Positions 26,473 to 34,984 of a stretch of 64,000 bases of DNA are shown one piece after another. A program made the position numbers and the translations under genes. The notes beneath the pieces were generated by a model. It was not told where the DNA came from. It searched no databases and saw only the letters and a program-made list of their open reading frames with translations. Source of the DNA: Lactobacillus paragasseri (lineage in GTDB: Bacteria; Bacillota; Bacilli; Lactobacillales; Lactobacillaceae). The first letter of the stretch is position 1. The number at the start of each line of letters is the position of its first letter. The DNA lies in NCBI RefSeq assembly GCF_003584685.1, contig NZ_AP018549.1, positions 186,001 to 250,000 of the forward strand. The letters run 5' to 3'.

Positions 26473-27582
26473 ATGGATAATAAGCCCAAAGAACCTGTTC
26501 TCTCAAGAGTTGAGCTGAACAAAGAAAAACATAGTAAGAAAAAGCCAATCCGTATTATTATTGCGGTTATTTTAGTGCTGGTTTTAGGACTTGGAGCCTA
26601 TGCAGGATCTGTTTATTTAAAAGCTAAAAATGCCTTTGATAAAACATATGACCCAAAGACTGCTGTAAAACAAGATAGCTTTTCTGGTAAAGAACCATTC
26701 AATATTCTCTTGTTAGGTACAGATACGGGAGCTTTTGGTAGAAAAGAAGTTCGCGGGAACTCAGATACAATGATTTTGGTAACCGTTAATCCGGCTAAAA
26801 AGAAACTTTCTCTAATGTCGATTCCGCGTGACACCATGGCAAGAATGATTGGCACCGAAAACTTTAGCGTTCATAAGATTAATGCCGCTTATAATATTGA
26901 CGGTGCCAAAATGGCAATGAAGACTACAAGTAAGGTCCTTAATGTGCCAATAAAATACTATATTTCAATGAATATGGGCGGAATGAGAAAGATTGTAGAC
27001 GGCGTTGGTGGCGTTACAGTGACGCCGCCTCTTACCTTTACTTACGATGGCTACACCTTTACCAAAGGTAAAAAGGTACACTTAAATGGTAGTCAAGCCT
27101 TAGCTTACTCTCGAATGCGCTATGACGATCCTCGCGGAGACTATGGTAGACAATTACGGCAGCGTGAAGTAATTATGTCCGTTTTAGAACATGCAATGTC
27201 ATTTAGTACGCTAAAGAATTTAGATTCAATCTTAGGCTCTGTTTCAACTAGTTTGAGAACTAACTTAACTTTTGATTCAATGGTCAAAATTAGTAAAAAC
27301 TACCGTAAATGTACTCAAAACATGTCCAGCGACTATTTGCATGGAGTAGGAGCAATGATTGGAGATGCTTCATATCAAGTAATGTCTGATAGAGAATTGC
27401 AACGAACATCTAATATTGTGAGAAATGATCTTGGTTTAGATTCAATGAATATTGATAATAATGAAACTTATCAAAATTCAATGAATTCTCAATTTGATTG
27501 GACCAGTGGTGATTCTAATCAGGTATACTACATATATGATCCTTATACGGATGAATTATGGAACGGAGATCGTGCTTATTAA
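26473..27582 (+). CDS. LytR-CpsA-Psr (LCP) family wall-polymer ligase
   Basis: Transfers polymers from undecaprenyl carriers to peptidoglycan on the outer membrane face. The 369-residue protein has a cytoplasmic basic N-terminus, one membrane helix (~26-46) and the LCP domain (~75-260). LCP motifs visible are NILLLGTDT, GNSDTMILVTVNP, LMSIPRDT, HKINAAYNIDG and RMRYDDPRGDYGRQLRQ. The ATG at 26473 is preferred over an earlier in-frame TTG because GAGAAAG lies 7 bases before it. Its stop overlaps the ATG of plsY (TAATG). It is the first gene of an envelope operon. Confidence 0.9.
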   Translation: MDNKPKEPVLSRVELNKEKHSKKKPIRIIIAVILVLVLGLGAYAGSVYLKAKNAFDKTYDPKTAVKQDSFSGKEPFNILLLGTDTGAFGRKEVRGNSDTMILVTVNPAKKKLSLMSIPRDTMARMIGTENFSVHKINAAYNIDGAKMAMKTTSKVLNVPIKYYISMNMGGMRKIVDGVGGVTVTPPLTFTYDGYTFTKGKKVHLNGSQALAYSRMRYDDPRGDYGRQLRQREVIMSVLEHAMSFSTLKNLDSILGSVSTSLRTNLTFDSMVKISKNYRKCTQNMSSDYLHGVGAMIGDASYQVMSDRELQRTSNIVRNDLGLDSMNIDNNETYQNSMNSQFDWTSGDSNQVYYIYDPYTDELWNGDRAY

Positions 27583-28202
27583 TGAATGAATTAATTTCAC
27601 TAGTAATAGGATATTTCCTCGGAAATATCCTTTTTGCTATGATTGTCGCAAAAATATTTTTACATAAAGATCCAACTAAGTATGGTTCAGGTAATCCTGG
27701 TACAGCTAATATTGGTGCAGTTTTTGGTAAAAAATGGGGTATTCTCACTTGTATTGGAGACTTAGCTAAAACTTTGGCAGCATTATTAATTGTCTACTTT
27801 CTTTATCATGGTAATCGCTTAGATTTATCTTTTGCTGGTATTGGAGTCGTCTTAGGGCATTCATTTCCGTTCTGGAATCACTTCAAGGGTGGTAAAGGAG
27901 TGGCAGTTACTGCATTGTGGATTGTCTTTTTTGACTGGCGAGCTGGTTTGATTGCTTTATTAATTGGCTTGTTTTTAGTGATTATTATGAAAAATCTTAC
28001 TATTCCGCCACTTGTATATATGTTGGGGTTCAGTATTTTTACTTGGCTTAACTTTGGCTGGGAACAAGGATTAATCTTTTTAATTGCTACTTTAATCATG
28101 ATTTTTCAATTTAGAAAAGATATTGTCGACTTCTTTACTGGACACGGTAAGCGAGTAGATGTTTTGGTAACAATTAAGAAAAAGTTAGGGATATACAAAT
28201 GA
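27582..28202 (+). CDS. plsY: Glycerol-3-phosphate acyltransferase PlsY
   Basis: Membrane enzyme that acylates glycerol-3-phosphate from acyl-phosphate, the first step of phospholipid synthesis. The 206-residue protein has five or so membrane helices and PlsY motifs YGSGNPGTANIGAVFGKKWG and GHSFPFWNHFKGGKGVAVT. The ATG at 27582 overlaps the LCP stop and has GGAGA at 27564. The first motif reads GTANIGAVFG where relatives usually have GATNVLR. This may be a specialised second copy rather than the housekeeping plsY. The next gene overlaps by 4 bp. Confidence 0.88.
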   Translation: MNELISLVIGYFLGNILFAMIVAKIFLHKDPTKYGSGNPGTANIGAVFGKKWGILTCIGDLAKTLAALLIVYFLYHGNRLDLSFAGIGVVLGHSFPFWNHFKGGKGVAVTALWIVFFDWRAGLIALLIGLFLVIIMKNLTIPPLVYMLGFSIFTWLNFGWEQGLIFLIATLIMIFQFRKDIVDFFTGHGKRVDVLVTIKKKLGIYK

Positions 28203-31147
28203 AATCAGCTTTAAGAAAAACAATCCAGTGGATCTTACTTTTGTGTTTGTTGCTGGGAATATTAATTCAAACCTTAGGCTTTTGGAATTATAATCCAACG
28301 TCAGTTTCTACTAAAACGCGAATTGGCATGGTAATTAGCTTAATTCAATTGATAGTGGTTGTCTGGTATGGGATGAGTTACGGCAATAAGGAGTATAGCT
28401 TTAAAGAGGCAGTTAAGAACTGGCTTGAAGGCGTCGTTACTCTTATTATTTTCTATTTAGTATTTGTCATTTCGTTGCCACAGTTTTTCTCAGCTTGGAA
28501 TTTATGGGGAATCTTTTTCCCAGTTTTAACTAGTACATCAGCTTTATTTAGCGGAATTATAATTTCTTTATTCTTTCAACCATTTATTTTTAGATTACAA
28601 GAGAAATTAAATACTAAGCAAAATGTGTTGCTGCTGACAGCCATTACAGTTTTGATTTTTGCCTTAAGTGCAGGAAATTCGCTTTTAACTAGTTATAGTA
28701 TTTTTGGCCTTTACTTAGCTGTACCTTTTGCCTGGGGAATGCTTATTTCAAAGATTAAGGCATCTAAGAAAGTAGTTCTTGGCTTAGTAGTAGCAACGAT
28801 TATTTTGCTACCAGCAGTTTATTATCTTACGATTAAATTAATGCCGATTCAGACGCCGCAAGGATTCATCTTTTCTCAGATGAATATGTCTTGGAATACT
28901 AGTCTTTTAATGGCGCCATCATCACCATTGATGATTTTATTTGTCATTGCTGGAGCATTATTATTTAGAAGTTCAATGCTTGGAGTATCTCACAGATTAT
29001 TTTCAATTCTAATTCCAGCAATTATCTTTGGCACTACTTCTTATGGGATGAGTTTGTGGAAGGAAAAATTGCAACTTTTGCTTGCACCTGTAAGTAAGAA
29101 AGTTACTGTTTTATTGATTCTTTCTTTATTAGTTGCAAGTTTCATTATTAATTTTGTTTTTGTTAAGTTTCTACTTTCAAATAAGCATGTTCAGAGATTT
29201 TTGAATAAGTTTGATGAAAATAATCTGGATGGTCTTATTAAACTTTTAGAAGCGGGAGTAGACTTTTTAAAGCGACACTCTAAATCAATTATCTTATTTG
29301 CATTCCTGATGTTCTTAAGTGTCATTGGCTTTTATACTGTTCGAGACATTCAATCTGCAAGTGACTTTTGGGCTGCTCTAGTCTTTATTTTTACTAGCAA
29401 ATTTGGCACCTTAGTTTTATCGTCGATTTTCTTATTTACAATTTATGAGATCTTCTATGTAATCACTACTAGGTTCTGGGTATCCGCAAGTATTCCAACT
29501 GTTTTGGCTTTAGGAATTGCAATTGCAGATGGAATTAAGATGGATTTAAGAGAAGAGCCAGTTTATCCAAATGAAATTAGTGAGATCGTTAATTGGAAGA
29601 CGCTGATTCCAATGATTGGTGTGCAGACTCTAATTTACATTCTTGTTGGTATTGCACTTTTAATTGCAATTATTGTTTATCTAGAGCTAAAGCACCCACA
29701 TAACTTAAGAAGAAAGAAAAAGAGCTGGGTTGCTTTAATTGGAAGTCTTTTAATTTTGATTACACCGGTGTGGTTTAATGATGAAAATTCAGCGATTTAC
29801 TATATTTCAAAGGGTTTTGATAATAATCCTGACTTTAGAAATCCACCGGATAGTACAGCTAATAATGGTGCTGTCTTAACTTTCTTAGATTTCATCAAAG
29901 TGCCAATTATGGAAAAAGTTGATGGTTATTCTGAACATGCCATCAAGCAAATTACTAAAAAGTATGAAAAAGAAGCTATTGCTATTAATAAGACTAGAAA
30001 GAACAAGTTATCCGATCAAACAATTGTCTTTAATCTTAGTGAAAGCTTTGTAGATCCAGAAGAATTCCCAGGAGTCAAAATTTCTGATAATGTTAGAGAT
30101 CCGATGAAGTATATCCGTAGCTTAATGTCGCAAACGACTTCTGGCAAGATGCTTAGTGCTGGATATGGTGGTGGAACTGGAAATATGGAATATGAGTCCT
30201 TGACTGGATTTAATATGGGAAACTTCTCGAGTGCTCTTACTCCATATACTCAGGTAACTTCACGTTATAATTTTTACCCAACAATTGGGATGAATTTCCC
30301 TTATAGTAGCGCAATTCATCCGTTTAATGGTACTTATTATGGCCGAATTGATAATTATCGCCGGTTTAAATTTAATAAGTTTGCTTATTTAGGCTCTAAA
30401 TATAAGATCTATGATAAAAAGTCGCTTGGAACGAGTCCATATCTTTCTGATGAGACGGCTTACCAGAATGGCTTGAGACAAATTAAGAGTAGAAAAAATG
30501 GTCAATTTATTAACTTGATCTCAATGCAAAACCATATGCCATATGGTGATTATTATTCACCAAATGAATATAAGGATAATGTCAGTGGCTCTTCTCTTGC
30601 AGATGATAATGTTAAGACTAGCTTTGCGGCATATACAAAGGGTGTTGAATATACTGATAAGGCAGTGAAGAAGTTTATTAAAGAAATCGATGAAATTAAT
30701 AAGCCAATCACGCTTGTCTTTTATGGCGATCATTATCCATCAATTATTGATCAATCGTTATTATCTAAGTATCCAATTAAAATGCATTCTACTACTTACT
30801 TTATTTATTCAAATAAGTACGCTCGTGAGCATGGTGCTAAGAATAAAATTGTTCCAGATAAGTATGTTGCAACGAGTTCCTTTATTTCGATGGCTTTAGA
30901 GCAAACGAATTCTAAAGTTACAGCTTACCAAGCATTACTTACTCGGATCTACAAGGATCTTCCTGCAATGACAATTAACTATAGTAGCAGTGATGGTTTT
31001 GAACTAGTTGATCAAAATGGTAAGAAAGTTTCTGAAAAGAAATTAACTAAGAAACAAAAAGAACTACTTAAAGACTATCAATTGATTCAATATGATATGT
31101 CAGCAGGGAAGGGATACACATTGGACGTCAAGGGCTTTTATAAATAA
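28199..31147 (+). CDS. LtaS-like phosphoglycerol transferase with very large membrane domain
   Basis: A 982-residue enzyme of the alkaline-phosphatase/sulfatase superfamily. The first ~530 residues carry about 14-15 membrane helices, against five in classical LtaS. The extracellular sulfatase domain (~610-930) keeps the likely active-site features: NLSESFVDP (Glu), GYGGGTGNMEYESLTG (Thr nucleophile), ISMQNHMPYGDYY (His) and FYGDHYPS (Asp-His). It would therefore transfer glycerol-phosphate, or a similar group, outside the cell. It is translationally coupled to plsY (ATGA overlap) in one operon with the LCP ligase. The polymer is unknown; LTA, or decoration of another wall polymer, is possible. 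Confidence 0.85.
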   Translation: MKSALRKTIQWILLLCLLLGILIQTLGFWNYNPTSVSTKTRIGMVISLIQLIVVVWYGMSYGNKEYSFKEAVKNWLEGVVTLIIFYLVFVISLPQFFSAWNLWGIFFPVLTSTSALFSGIIISLFFQPFIFRLQEKLNTKQNVLLLTAITVLIFALSAGNSLLTSYSIFGLYLAVPFAWGMLISKIKASKKVVLGLVVATIILLPAVYYLTIKLMPIQTPQGFIFSQMNMSWNTSLLMAPSSPLMILFVIAGALLFRSSMLGVSHRLFSILIPAIIFGTTSYGMSLWKEKLQLLLAPVSKKVTVLLILSLLVASFIINFVFVKFLLSNKHVQRFLNKFDENNLDGLIKLLEAGVDFLKRHSKSIILFAFLMFLSVIGFYTVRDIQSASDFWAALVFIFTSKFGTLVLSSIFLFTIYEIFYVITTRFWVSASIPTVLALGIAIADGIKMDLREEPVYPNEISEIVNWKTLIPMIGVQTLIYILVGIALLIAIIVYLELKHPHNLRRKKKSWVALIGSLLILITPVWFNDENSAIYYISKGFDNNPDFRNPPDSTANNGAVLTFLDFIKVPIMEKVDGYSEHAIKQITKKYEKEAIAINKTRKNKLSDQTIVFNLSESFVDPEEFPGVKISDNVRDPMKYIRSLMSQTTSGKMLSAGYGGGTGNMEYESLTGFNMGNFSSALTPYTQVTSRYNFYPTIGMNFPYSSAIHPFNGTYYGRIDNYRRFKFNKFAYLGSKYKIYDKKSLGTSPYLSDETAYQNGLRQIKSRKNGQFINLISMQNHMPYGDYYSPNEYKDNVSGSSLADDNVKTSFAAYTKGVEYTDKAVKKFIKEIDEINKPITLVFYGDHYPSIIDQSLLSKYPIKMHSTTYFIYSNKYAREHGAKNKIVPDKYVATSSFISMALEQTNSKVTAYQALLTRIYKDLPAMTINYSSSDGFELVDQNGKKVSEKKLTKKQKELLKDYQLIQYDMSAGKGYTLDVKGFYK

Positions 31148-31151
31148 GCGG

Positions 31152-31180
31152 TTGACTAAAAGGCTATTCTCCCTTATTAT
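31152..31180 (+). promoter_or_regulatory. Promoter of the T-box-tyrS unit
   Basis: TTGACT (31152-31157), a 17-bp spacer and TATTAT (31175-31180). The -35 starts just 4 bases after the stop of the previous gene. Confidence 0.65.
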
Positions 31181-31186
31181 CATAGG

Positions 31187-31389
31187 TAAATAAAAGTAGC
31201 TACTTAATTCAGTGTTCAGAGAACTAGCGGTTAGTGTGAGCTAGGCAGGTTAAGCAAGCGAAGTACGTAATGGGGTAGTTTCCTTATCAACTGACTTAAG
31301 GCGCATTGAGCGCAAACGTGGGTGGTACCACGGCTAATGAAGTAATTTAGTCGTCCCTAGATTTCGAGAGAAGTCTAGGGACGTTTTTT
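31187..31389 (+). ncRNA. T-box riboswitch (tyrosine)
   Basis: Leader RNA that senses uncharged tRNA-Tyr. The conserved T-box GGTGGTACCACGG lies at ~31321-31333. Its TGGT is complementary to the ACCA end of tRNA-Tyr. A purine-rich stem I region ends in the specifier TAC (31264-31266) in GAAGTACGTAATG, a Tyr codon. A 10-bp terminator stem (CGTCCCTAGA/TCTAGGGACG, 31352-31383) with T6 completes it. It directly precedes tyrS, so specifier and gene agree. Confidence 0.93.
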
Positions 31390-31405
31390 GTTAGGAGAAA
31401 TTATT

Positions 31406-32668
31406 ATGGCAAAATTTGACATTTTAGAAGATTTAAAATGGCGCGGTGCTATTAACCAAGAAACCGATGAGGAAGGTTTACGCAAGTACTTAGCAGAGCA
31501 TGATGATTTAGCTCTTTACTGCGGAACTGATCCGACTGGAGATTCACTTCACATTGGTCACTTGATTCCATTTATGATTTTGAAAAGATTCCAAATGGCT
31601 GGCTACCATCCAGTAATTTTGATTGGTGGAGGAACTGGTTCAATTGGTGATCCATCAGGTAGAAAGACCGAACGTGTTCTTCAAACTGCTGAACAAGTTA
31701 AGCATAATGAGGAAAAGTTGACTGCTCAAATGAAAAAGTTATTCGGTACGGAAAACTTTGAAATTAAAAACAATGCTGATTGGCTTGGAAAGCTTAATTT
31801 GATTGATTTCCTGCGTGACTATGGTAAATTTTTTCAAGTTAATAATATGATTAACAAAGATGTTGTTGCTAGCCGCTTAGAGAATGGTATTTCATTTACT
31901 GAATTTAGTTACCAAATCTTGCAAGCAATTGACTTTTACCACTTGAACAAAGATAATGGCGTTCAACTTCAAATTGGTGGTTCTGATCAATGGGGCAACA
32001 TTACAGCTGGAATTGACTTAATCCACAAGCTTGAAGGTGCAGATCGTCCTGCCTTTGGTTTAACTATTCCATTGATGCTTAAGGCTGATGGTACTAAGTT
32101 TGGTAAATCTGCTGGTGGTGCTGTATGGCTCGATCCAGAAAAAACTAGTCCTTATGAATTCTACCAATTCTGGATTAACCAAGATGACCGTGATGTTGTG
32201 AAGTACCTTAAGTACTTTACTTTCTTGAGTCGTGAAGAAATTGAAGACTTAGCCGAAAAGACTGAAAAAGAACCTTGGAAGCGTGCAGCTCAAAAGAGAT
32301 TAGCAGAAGAAGTAACTAAGTTTGTTCATGGTGAAGAAGGCTTAAAAGAAGCTCAAATGATTACTGAAGCACTATTCTCAGGTAACGTTAAGAGCTTGTC
32401 TGTTCCTCAAATTGAACAAGCTTTGAAGAACGCACCAAGTGCAGAAGCAACTCATGAAGCTAAGAATATCGTTGAATTCTTAGTTGAAACTAAGATTGAA
32501 CCATCTAAGCGTCAAGCACGTGAAGATGTTAAGAACGGTGCTATTTATGTAAATGGCGAACGTCAAAATGATGTTGACTTTATTGTTGAACCAGATAGTG
32601 ATTTTGATGGTAAGTACGTAATTATCCGTAAGGGTAAGAGAAAGTACACTCTAGTTAAAATTAAATAG
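31406..32668 (+). CDS. tyrS: Tyrosyl-tRNA synthetase
   Basis: Charges tRNA-Tyr. The 420-residue class I synthetase has the HIGH-type signature SLHIGHL (~48-54), the Tyr/ATP pocket (GGSDQWGNI) and a KMSKS-equivalent KFGKSAGG (~231-238). A C-terminal S4 RNA-binding domain (~355-420) ends the protein. The ATG at 31406 follows AGGAGAAA; the in-frame TTG at 31388 lies in the terminator tail and is not used. Controlled by the T-box upstream. Confidence 0.96.
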   Translation: MAKFDILEDLKWRGAINQETDEEGLRKYLAEHDDLALYCGTDPTGDSLHIGHLIPFMILKRFQMAGYHPVILIGGGTGSIGDPSGRKTERVLQTAEQVKHNEEKLTAQMKKLFGTENFEIKNNADWLGKLNLIDFLRDYGKFFQVNNMINKDVVASRLENGISFTEFSYQILQAIDFYHLNKDNGVQLQIGGSDQWGNITAGIDLIHKLEGADRPAFGLTIPLMLKADGTKFGKSAGGAVWLDPEKTSPYEFYQFWINQDDRDVVKYLKYFTFLSREEIEDLAEKTEKEPWKRAAQKRLAEEVTKFVHGEEGLKEAQMITEALFSGNVKSLSVPQIEQALKNAPSAEATHEAKNIVEFLVETKIEPSKRQAREDVKNGAIYVNGERQNDVDFIVEPDSDFDGKYVIIRKGKRKYTLVKIK

Positions 32669-32682
32669 TAATCAAAAAGGGA

Positions 32683-32719
32683 AGACGAGGGATGCAATAA
32701 GCGTTCCTCGTCTTTTTTG
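32683..32719 (+). terminator. tyrS terminator
   Basis: An AGACGAGG arm with the complementary CCTCGTCT, an inner GC pair and T6 after it. Confidence 0.88.
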
Positions 32720-32720
32720 T

Positions 32721-32726
32721 TATAAT
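32721..32726 (+). promoter_or_regulatory. -10 element of tRNA-Thr
   Basis: A perfect TATAAT lies 12 bp before the tRNA and directly after the tyrS terminator T tract. No convincing -35 is visible. Confidence 0.45.
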
Positions 32727-32738
32727 TAAACTGTATAT

Positions 32739-32811
32739 GCCGTTTTAGCTCAGGAGGTAGAGCACCGCCGTGGTAAGGAGGAGGTCCCCAGTTCAAATCT
32801 GGGAAACGGCT
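32739..32811 (+). tRNA. tRNA-Thr (anticodon GGT)
   Basis: A 73-nt cloverleaf: 7-bp acceptor GCCGTTT/AAACGGC, D arm GCTC/GAGC, anticodon loop GTGGTAA with GGT at 32772-32774 (reads ACC/ACU), and T arm CCCAG/CTGGG with TTCAAAT. The discriminator is T; CCA is not encoded. The anticodon stem CCGCC/GGAGG has one G-A mismatch (29-41). Confidence 0.9.
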
Positions 32812-32863
32812 TAGTTATTAAATAAGCTTAGGCTAGCAGAAGCTTTTTTGATGGATGATGCAT

Positions 32864-32899
32864 TAAGGGATGGTCAAAACGACTGTCCCTTTTTATAAT
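32864..32899 (+). terminator. Terminator after the tRNA, merged with the pepC-like promoter
   Basis: An AAGGGATGGTC arm pairs (with wobbles) with GACTGTCCCTT, followed by T5. TGGTCA (32871-32876) inside the stem, a 17-bp spacer and TATAAT (32894-32899) make a plausible promoter for the next gene. A weaker AAGCTT/AAGCTT hairpin with T6 lies at 32824-32849. Confidence 0.6.
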
Positions 32900-32937
32900 G
32901 GAGATAAAATATTGTAATTTATGAAAGAGGAATAGAC

Positions 32938-34251
32938 ATGGCACATGAACTTACACTAGAAGAAATTGAAAAATTTCAACAAGATTATCAACAAAACAAA
33001 CAAAATAAGATCGCTGAATTAGCTGTTGTGAATAACGGCGTGCAAAAAGCCAGCTTCAACAGTGAAGGAATTCGTGATTTAAATCGCACCTTCTCAATTG
33101 AAATTCCAACTGATAATGTGACTGATCAAAAACAATCAGGTCGTTGCTGGTTGTTTGCGGCATTGAACGTTTTACGTCACAAGTTCGCTAAGCAATATCA
33201 TGCAAAGAACTTTACTTTTTCACAAAGCTATCTCTTTTTCTGGGATCGAATCGAAAGAGCAAATATTTTCTTCAATCATATCTTAGAAACTGCGGATAAA
33301 CCTGTGGATGATCGAACTGTGCATTTTTATTTGCAAGCTCCAGATACTGATGGTGGACAATGGCATATGGCTATCTCCTTGATTAGAAAATATGGCTTAG
33401 TGCCAACTTATGCACAAGATGAAAGTTTTACTGCTAACAATACAGCAGCGTTTAATCAAGCCTTGAACATGAAGTTACGTGAAGATGGACTAGTTTTACG
33501 TAAACTTGCTCAAGAAGGAAAAGAAGCTGAAATTGAGCAAAAACGCCAAGAATTTTTAAGTGAAGTTTACCGTATGGCTGTGATCGCTTTTGGACAACCT
33601 GTGCATAAGTTTGATTTAGAATTTAAAGATGATGATGGTAATTACAAGTTAGATCAAAATCTTACCCCACTAGACTTTTTCCACAATTATTTTGAAGATG
33701 ATTTGGATGACTATGTTGTTCTCTTTAATGCGCCAGATCATGAATATGACAAGCTTTATGCTTTTCCATTTGAAGATAATGTTGAAGGCGGTAGTCCAAT
33801 TAGATTTTTGAATACAAATATCGAAAATCTTAAGGAAGCTGCTATTAAGCAATTAAAAGATGGTGAAACGATCTGGTTTGGTTGTGATGTAGGCAAGCAA
33901 AGCGACCGTCAAAAGGGAATTTTAGCTGCTGATTTATATGAAACAGATACTGTTTTTAATATTGAAACTAAATTAAGTAAGAAAGAGCGTCTTGAAACTG
34001 GTGCTAGTGGCTCTACTCATGCAATGACCTTGGTTGGTGTAGATGTAGTTGATGGTAAGCCTCGTCAGTGGAAGGTTGAAAATTCTTGGGGAACCAAAGT
34101 TGGTGAAAAAGGCTACTTTGTAATGGACGATAAGTGGTTTGACGAATACCTCTTTAAGGTTGTAGTGAAGAAGCAATACTTACCTGAAAAATTAGTAAAG
34201 ATTGCTGAAGGAGAAGCTACTCCAGTTCCTTGCTGGGATTCAATGGCTTAA
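32938..34251 (+). CDS. C1-family aminopeptidase/endopeptidase (PepC/PepG/PepE type)
   Basis: Cytoplasmic bleomycin-hydrolase-type cysteine peptidase that trims peptides from protein breakdown. The 437-residue protein has the catalytic Cys in QSGRCWLFAALN (~67-78), His in STHAMTLVGVD (~361) and Asn in VENSWG (~382). Its length and ending (CWDSMA) fit the PepE/PepG subgroup as well as PepC, so I leave the symbol open. A close paralogue lies at 35426-36736 in the opposite direction. The HD-hydrolase gene follows 16 bp downstream. Confidence 0.92.
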   Translation: MAHELTLEEIEKFQQDYQQNKQNKIAELAVVNNGVQKASFNSEGIRDLNRTFSIEIPTDNVTDQKQSGRCWLFAALNVLRHKFAKQYHAKNFTFSQSYLFFWDRIERANIFFNHILETADKPVDDRTVHFYLQAPDTDGGQWHMAISLIRKYGLVPTYAQDESFTANNTAAFNQALNMKLREDGLVLRKLAQEGKEAEIEQKRQEFLSEVYRMAVIAFGQPVHKFDLEFKDDDGNYKLDQNLTPLDFFHNYFEDDLDDYVVLFNAPDHEYDKLYAFPFEDNVEGGSPIRFLNTNIENLKEAAIKQLKDGETIWFGCDVGKQSDRQKGILAADLYETDTVFNIETKLSKKERLETGASGSTHAMTLVGVDVVDGKPRQWKVENSWGTKVGEKGYFVMDDKWFDEYLFKVVVKKQYLPEKLVKIAEGEATPVPCWDSMA

Positions 34252-34267
34252 TTTTGGTGATAAACAG

Positions 34268-34921
34268 ATGGATATTGAATTAGTTAAGCAGTTTACCCAA
34301 GATCATTTAAAAGGTGAAAAAACAGGACATGACTACTATCATGGACAACGAGTAGCAAACTTAGCTATAAAAATGTATTTAAGTGATTATCCCGATGCGC
34401 ATGCAGATAGCCGAGTTGTTGCTATTATTCAGACTGGTAGTTACTTGCACGATACAATTGATGAGAAAATTTGCGATGACCCAAGTAAGGTAATTGCAGA
34501 AATTAAAGAGTTACTACCTAAAGTTGGATTTACTGAGTTAGAAGCACAGGATATTTTATTTACGATTCAGCACATGTCTTTTTCCGCCAATATTGAACAT
34601 CACTACAAGTTGCCCTTGAGTGGACAATATGTGCAAGATGCAGATCGAATCGAAAGCTTAGGTGCAATCGGAATCGCACGAGCATTTACTTATGGCGGAA
34701 AGCATGGAAATAAGATCTATGATCCAGAGATTAAGCCTGAAAAGTTAGTAAGTCATGACCAATATCGTAACCATGTTGAGACAACGATTAATCACTTCTA
34801 TGAAAAATTATTTGATTTAGAGGGATTGATGAATACTCCTGCTGCTAAGAAAGAAGCACATCGAAGAACTGAATATATGCGTGAATTCGTTCAAGAATTT
34901 ATGGATGAATGGAATGTGTAA
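34268..34921 (+). CDS. HD-domain phosphohydrolase
   Basis: A 217-residue cytoplasmic protein of the HD superfamily (YedJ-like). Metal ligands are seen in GHDYYHGQRVANLA (first His), SYLHDTID (His-Asp) and the later VQDADRIESLGAIG (Asp). The family cuts phosphate from nucleotides or related compounds; substrate unknown. The ATG at 34268 is used; the longer frame would run back into the peptidase gene. Probably co-transcribed with the peptidase 16 bp upstream. Confidence 0.87.
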   Translation: MDIELVKQFTQDHLKGEKTGHDYYHGQRVANLAIKMYLSDYPDAHADSRVVAIIQTGSYLHDTIDEKICDDPSKVIAEIKELLPKVGFTELEAQDILFTIQHMSFSANIEHHYKLPLSGQYVQDADRIESLGAIGIARAFTYGGKHGNKIYDPEIKPEKLVSHDQYRNHVETTINHFYEKLFDLEGLMNTPAAKKEAHRRTEYMREFVQEFMDEWNV

Positions 34922-34922
34922 G

Positions 34923-34960
34923 ATAATAAAGCTAGCTAATCTTTTGGCTAGCTTTATTAT
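34923..34960 (+). terminator. Terminator of the peptidase-HD unit
   Basis: A 14-bp perfect stem (ATAATAAAGCTAGC and its complement, 34923-34960); the T tract after it is weak. Confidence 0.7.
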
Positions 34961-34984
34961 TCACTTAATTAAGGGGATGAAGTC

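Noticed and set aside
34202-34267. N-terminal extension of the HD hydrolase inside the peptidase gene
   Set aside because: It would read the peptidase end in another frame; the ATG at 34268 gives the usual family length.
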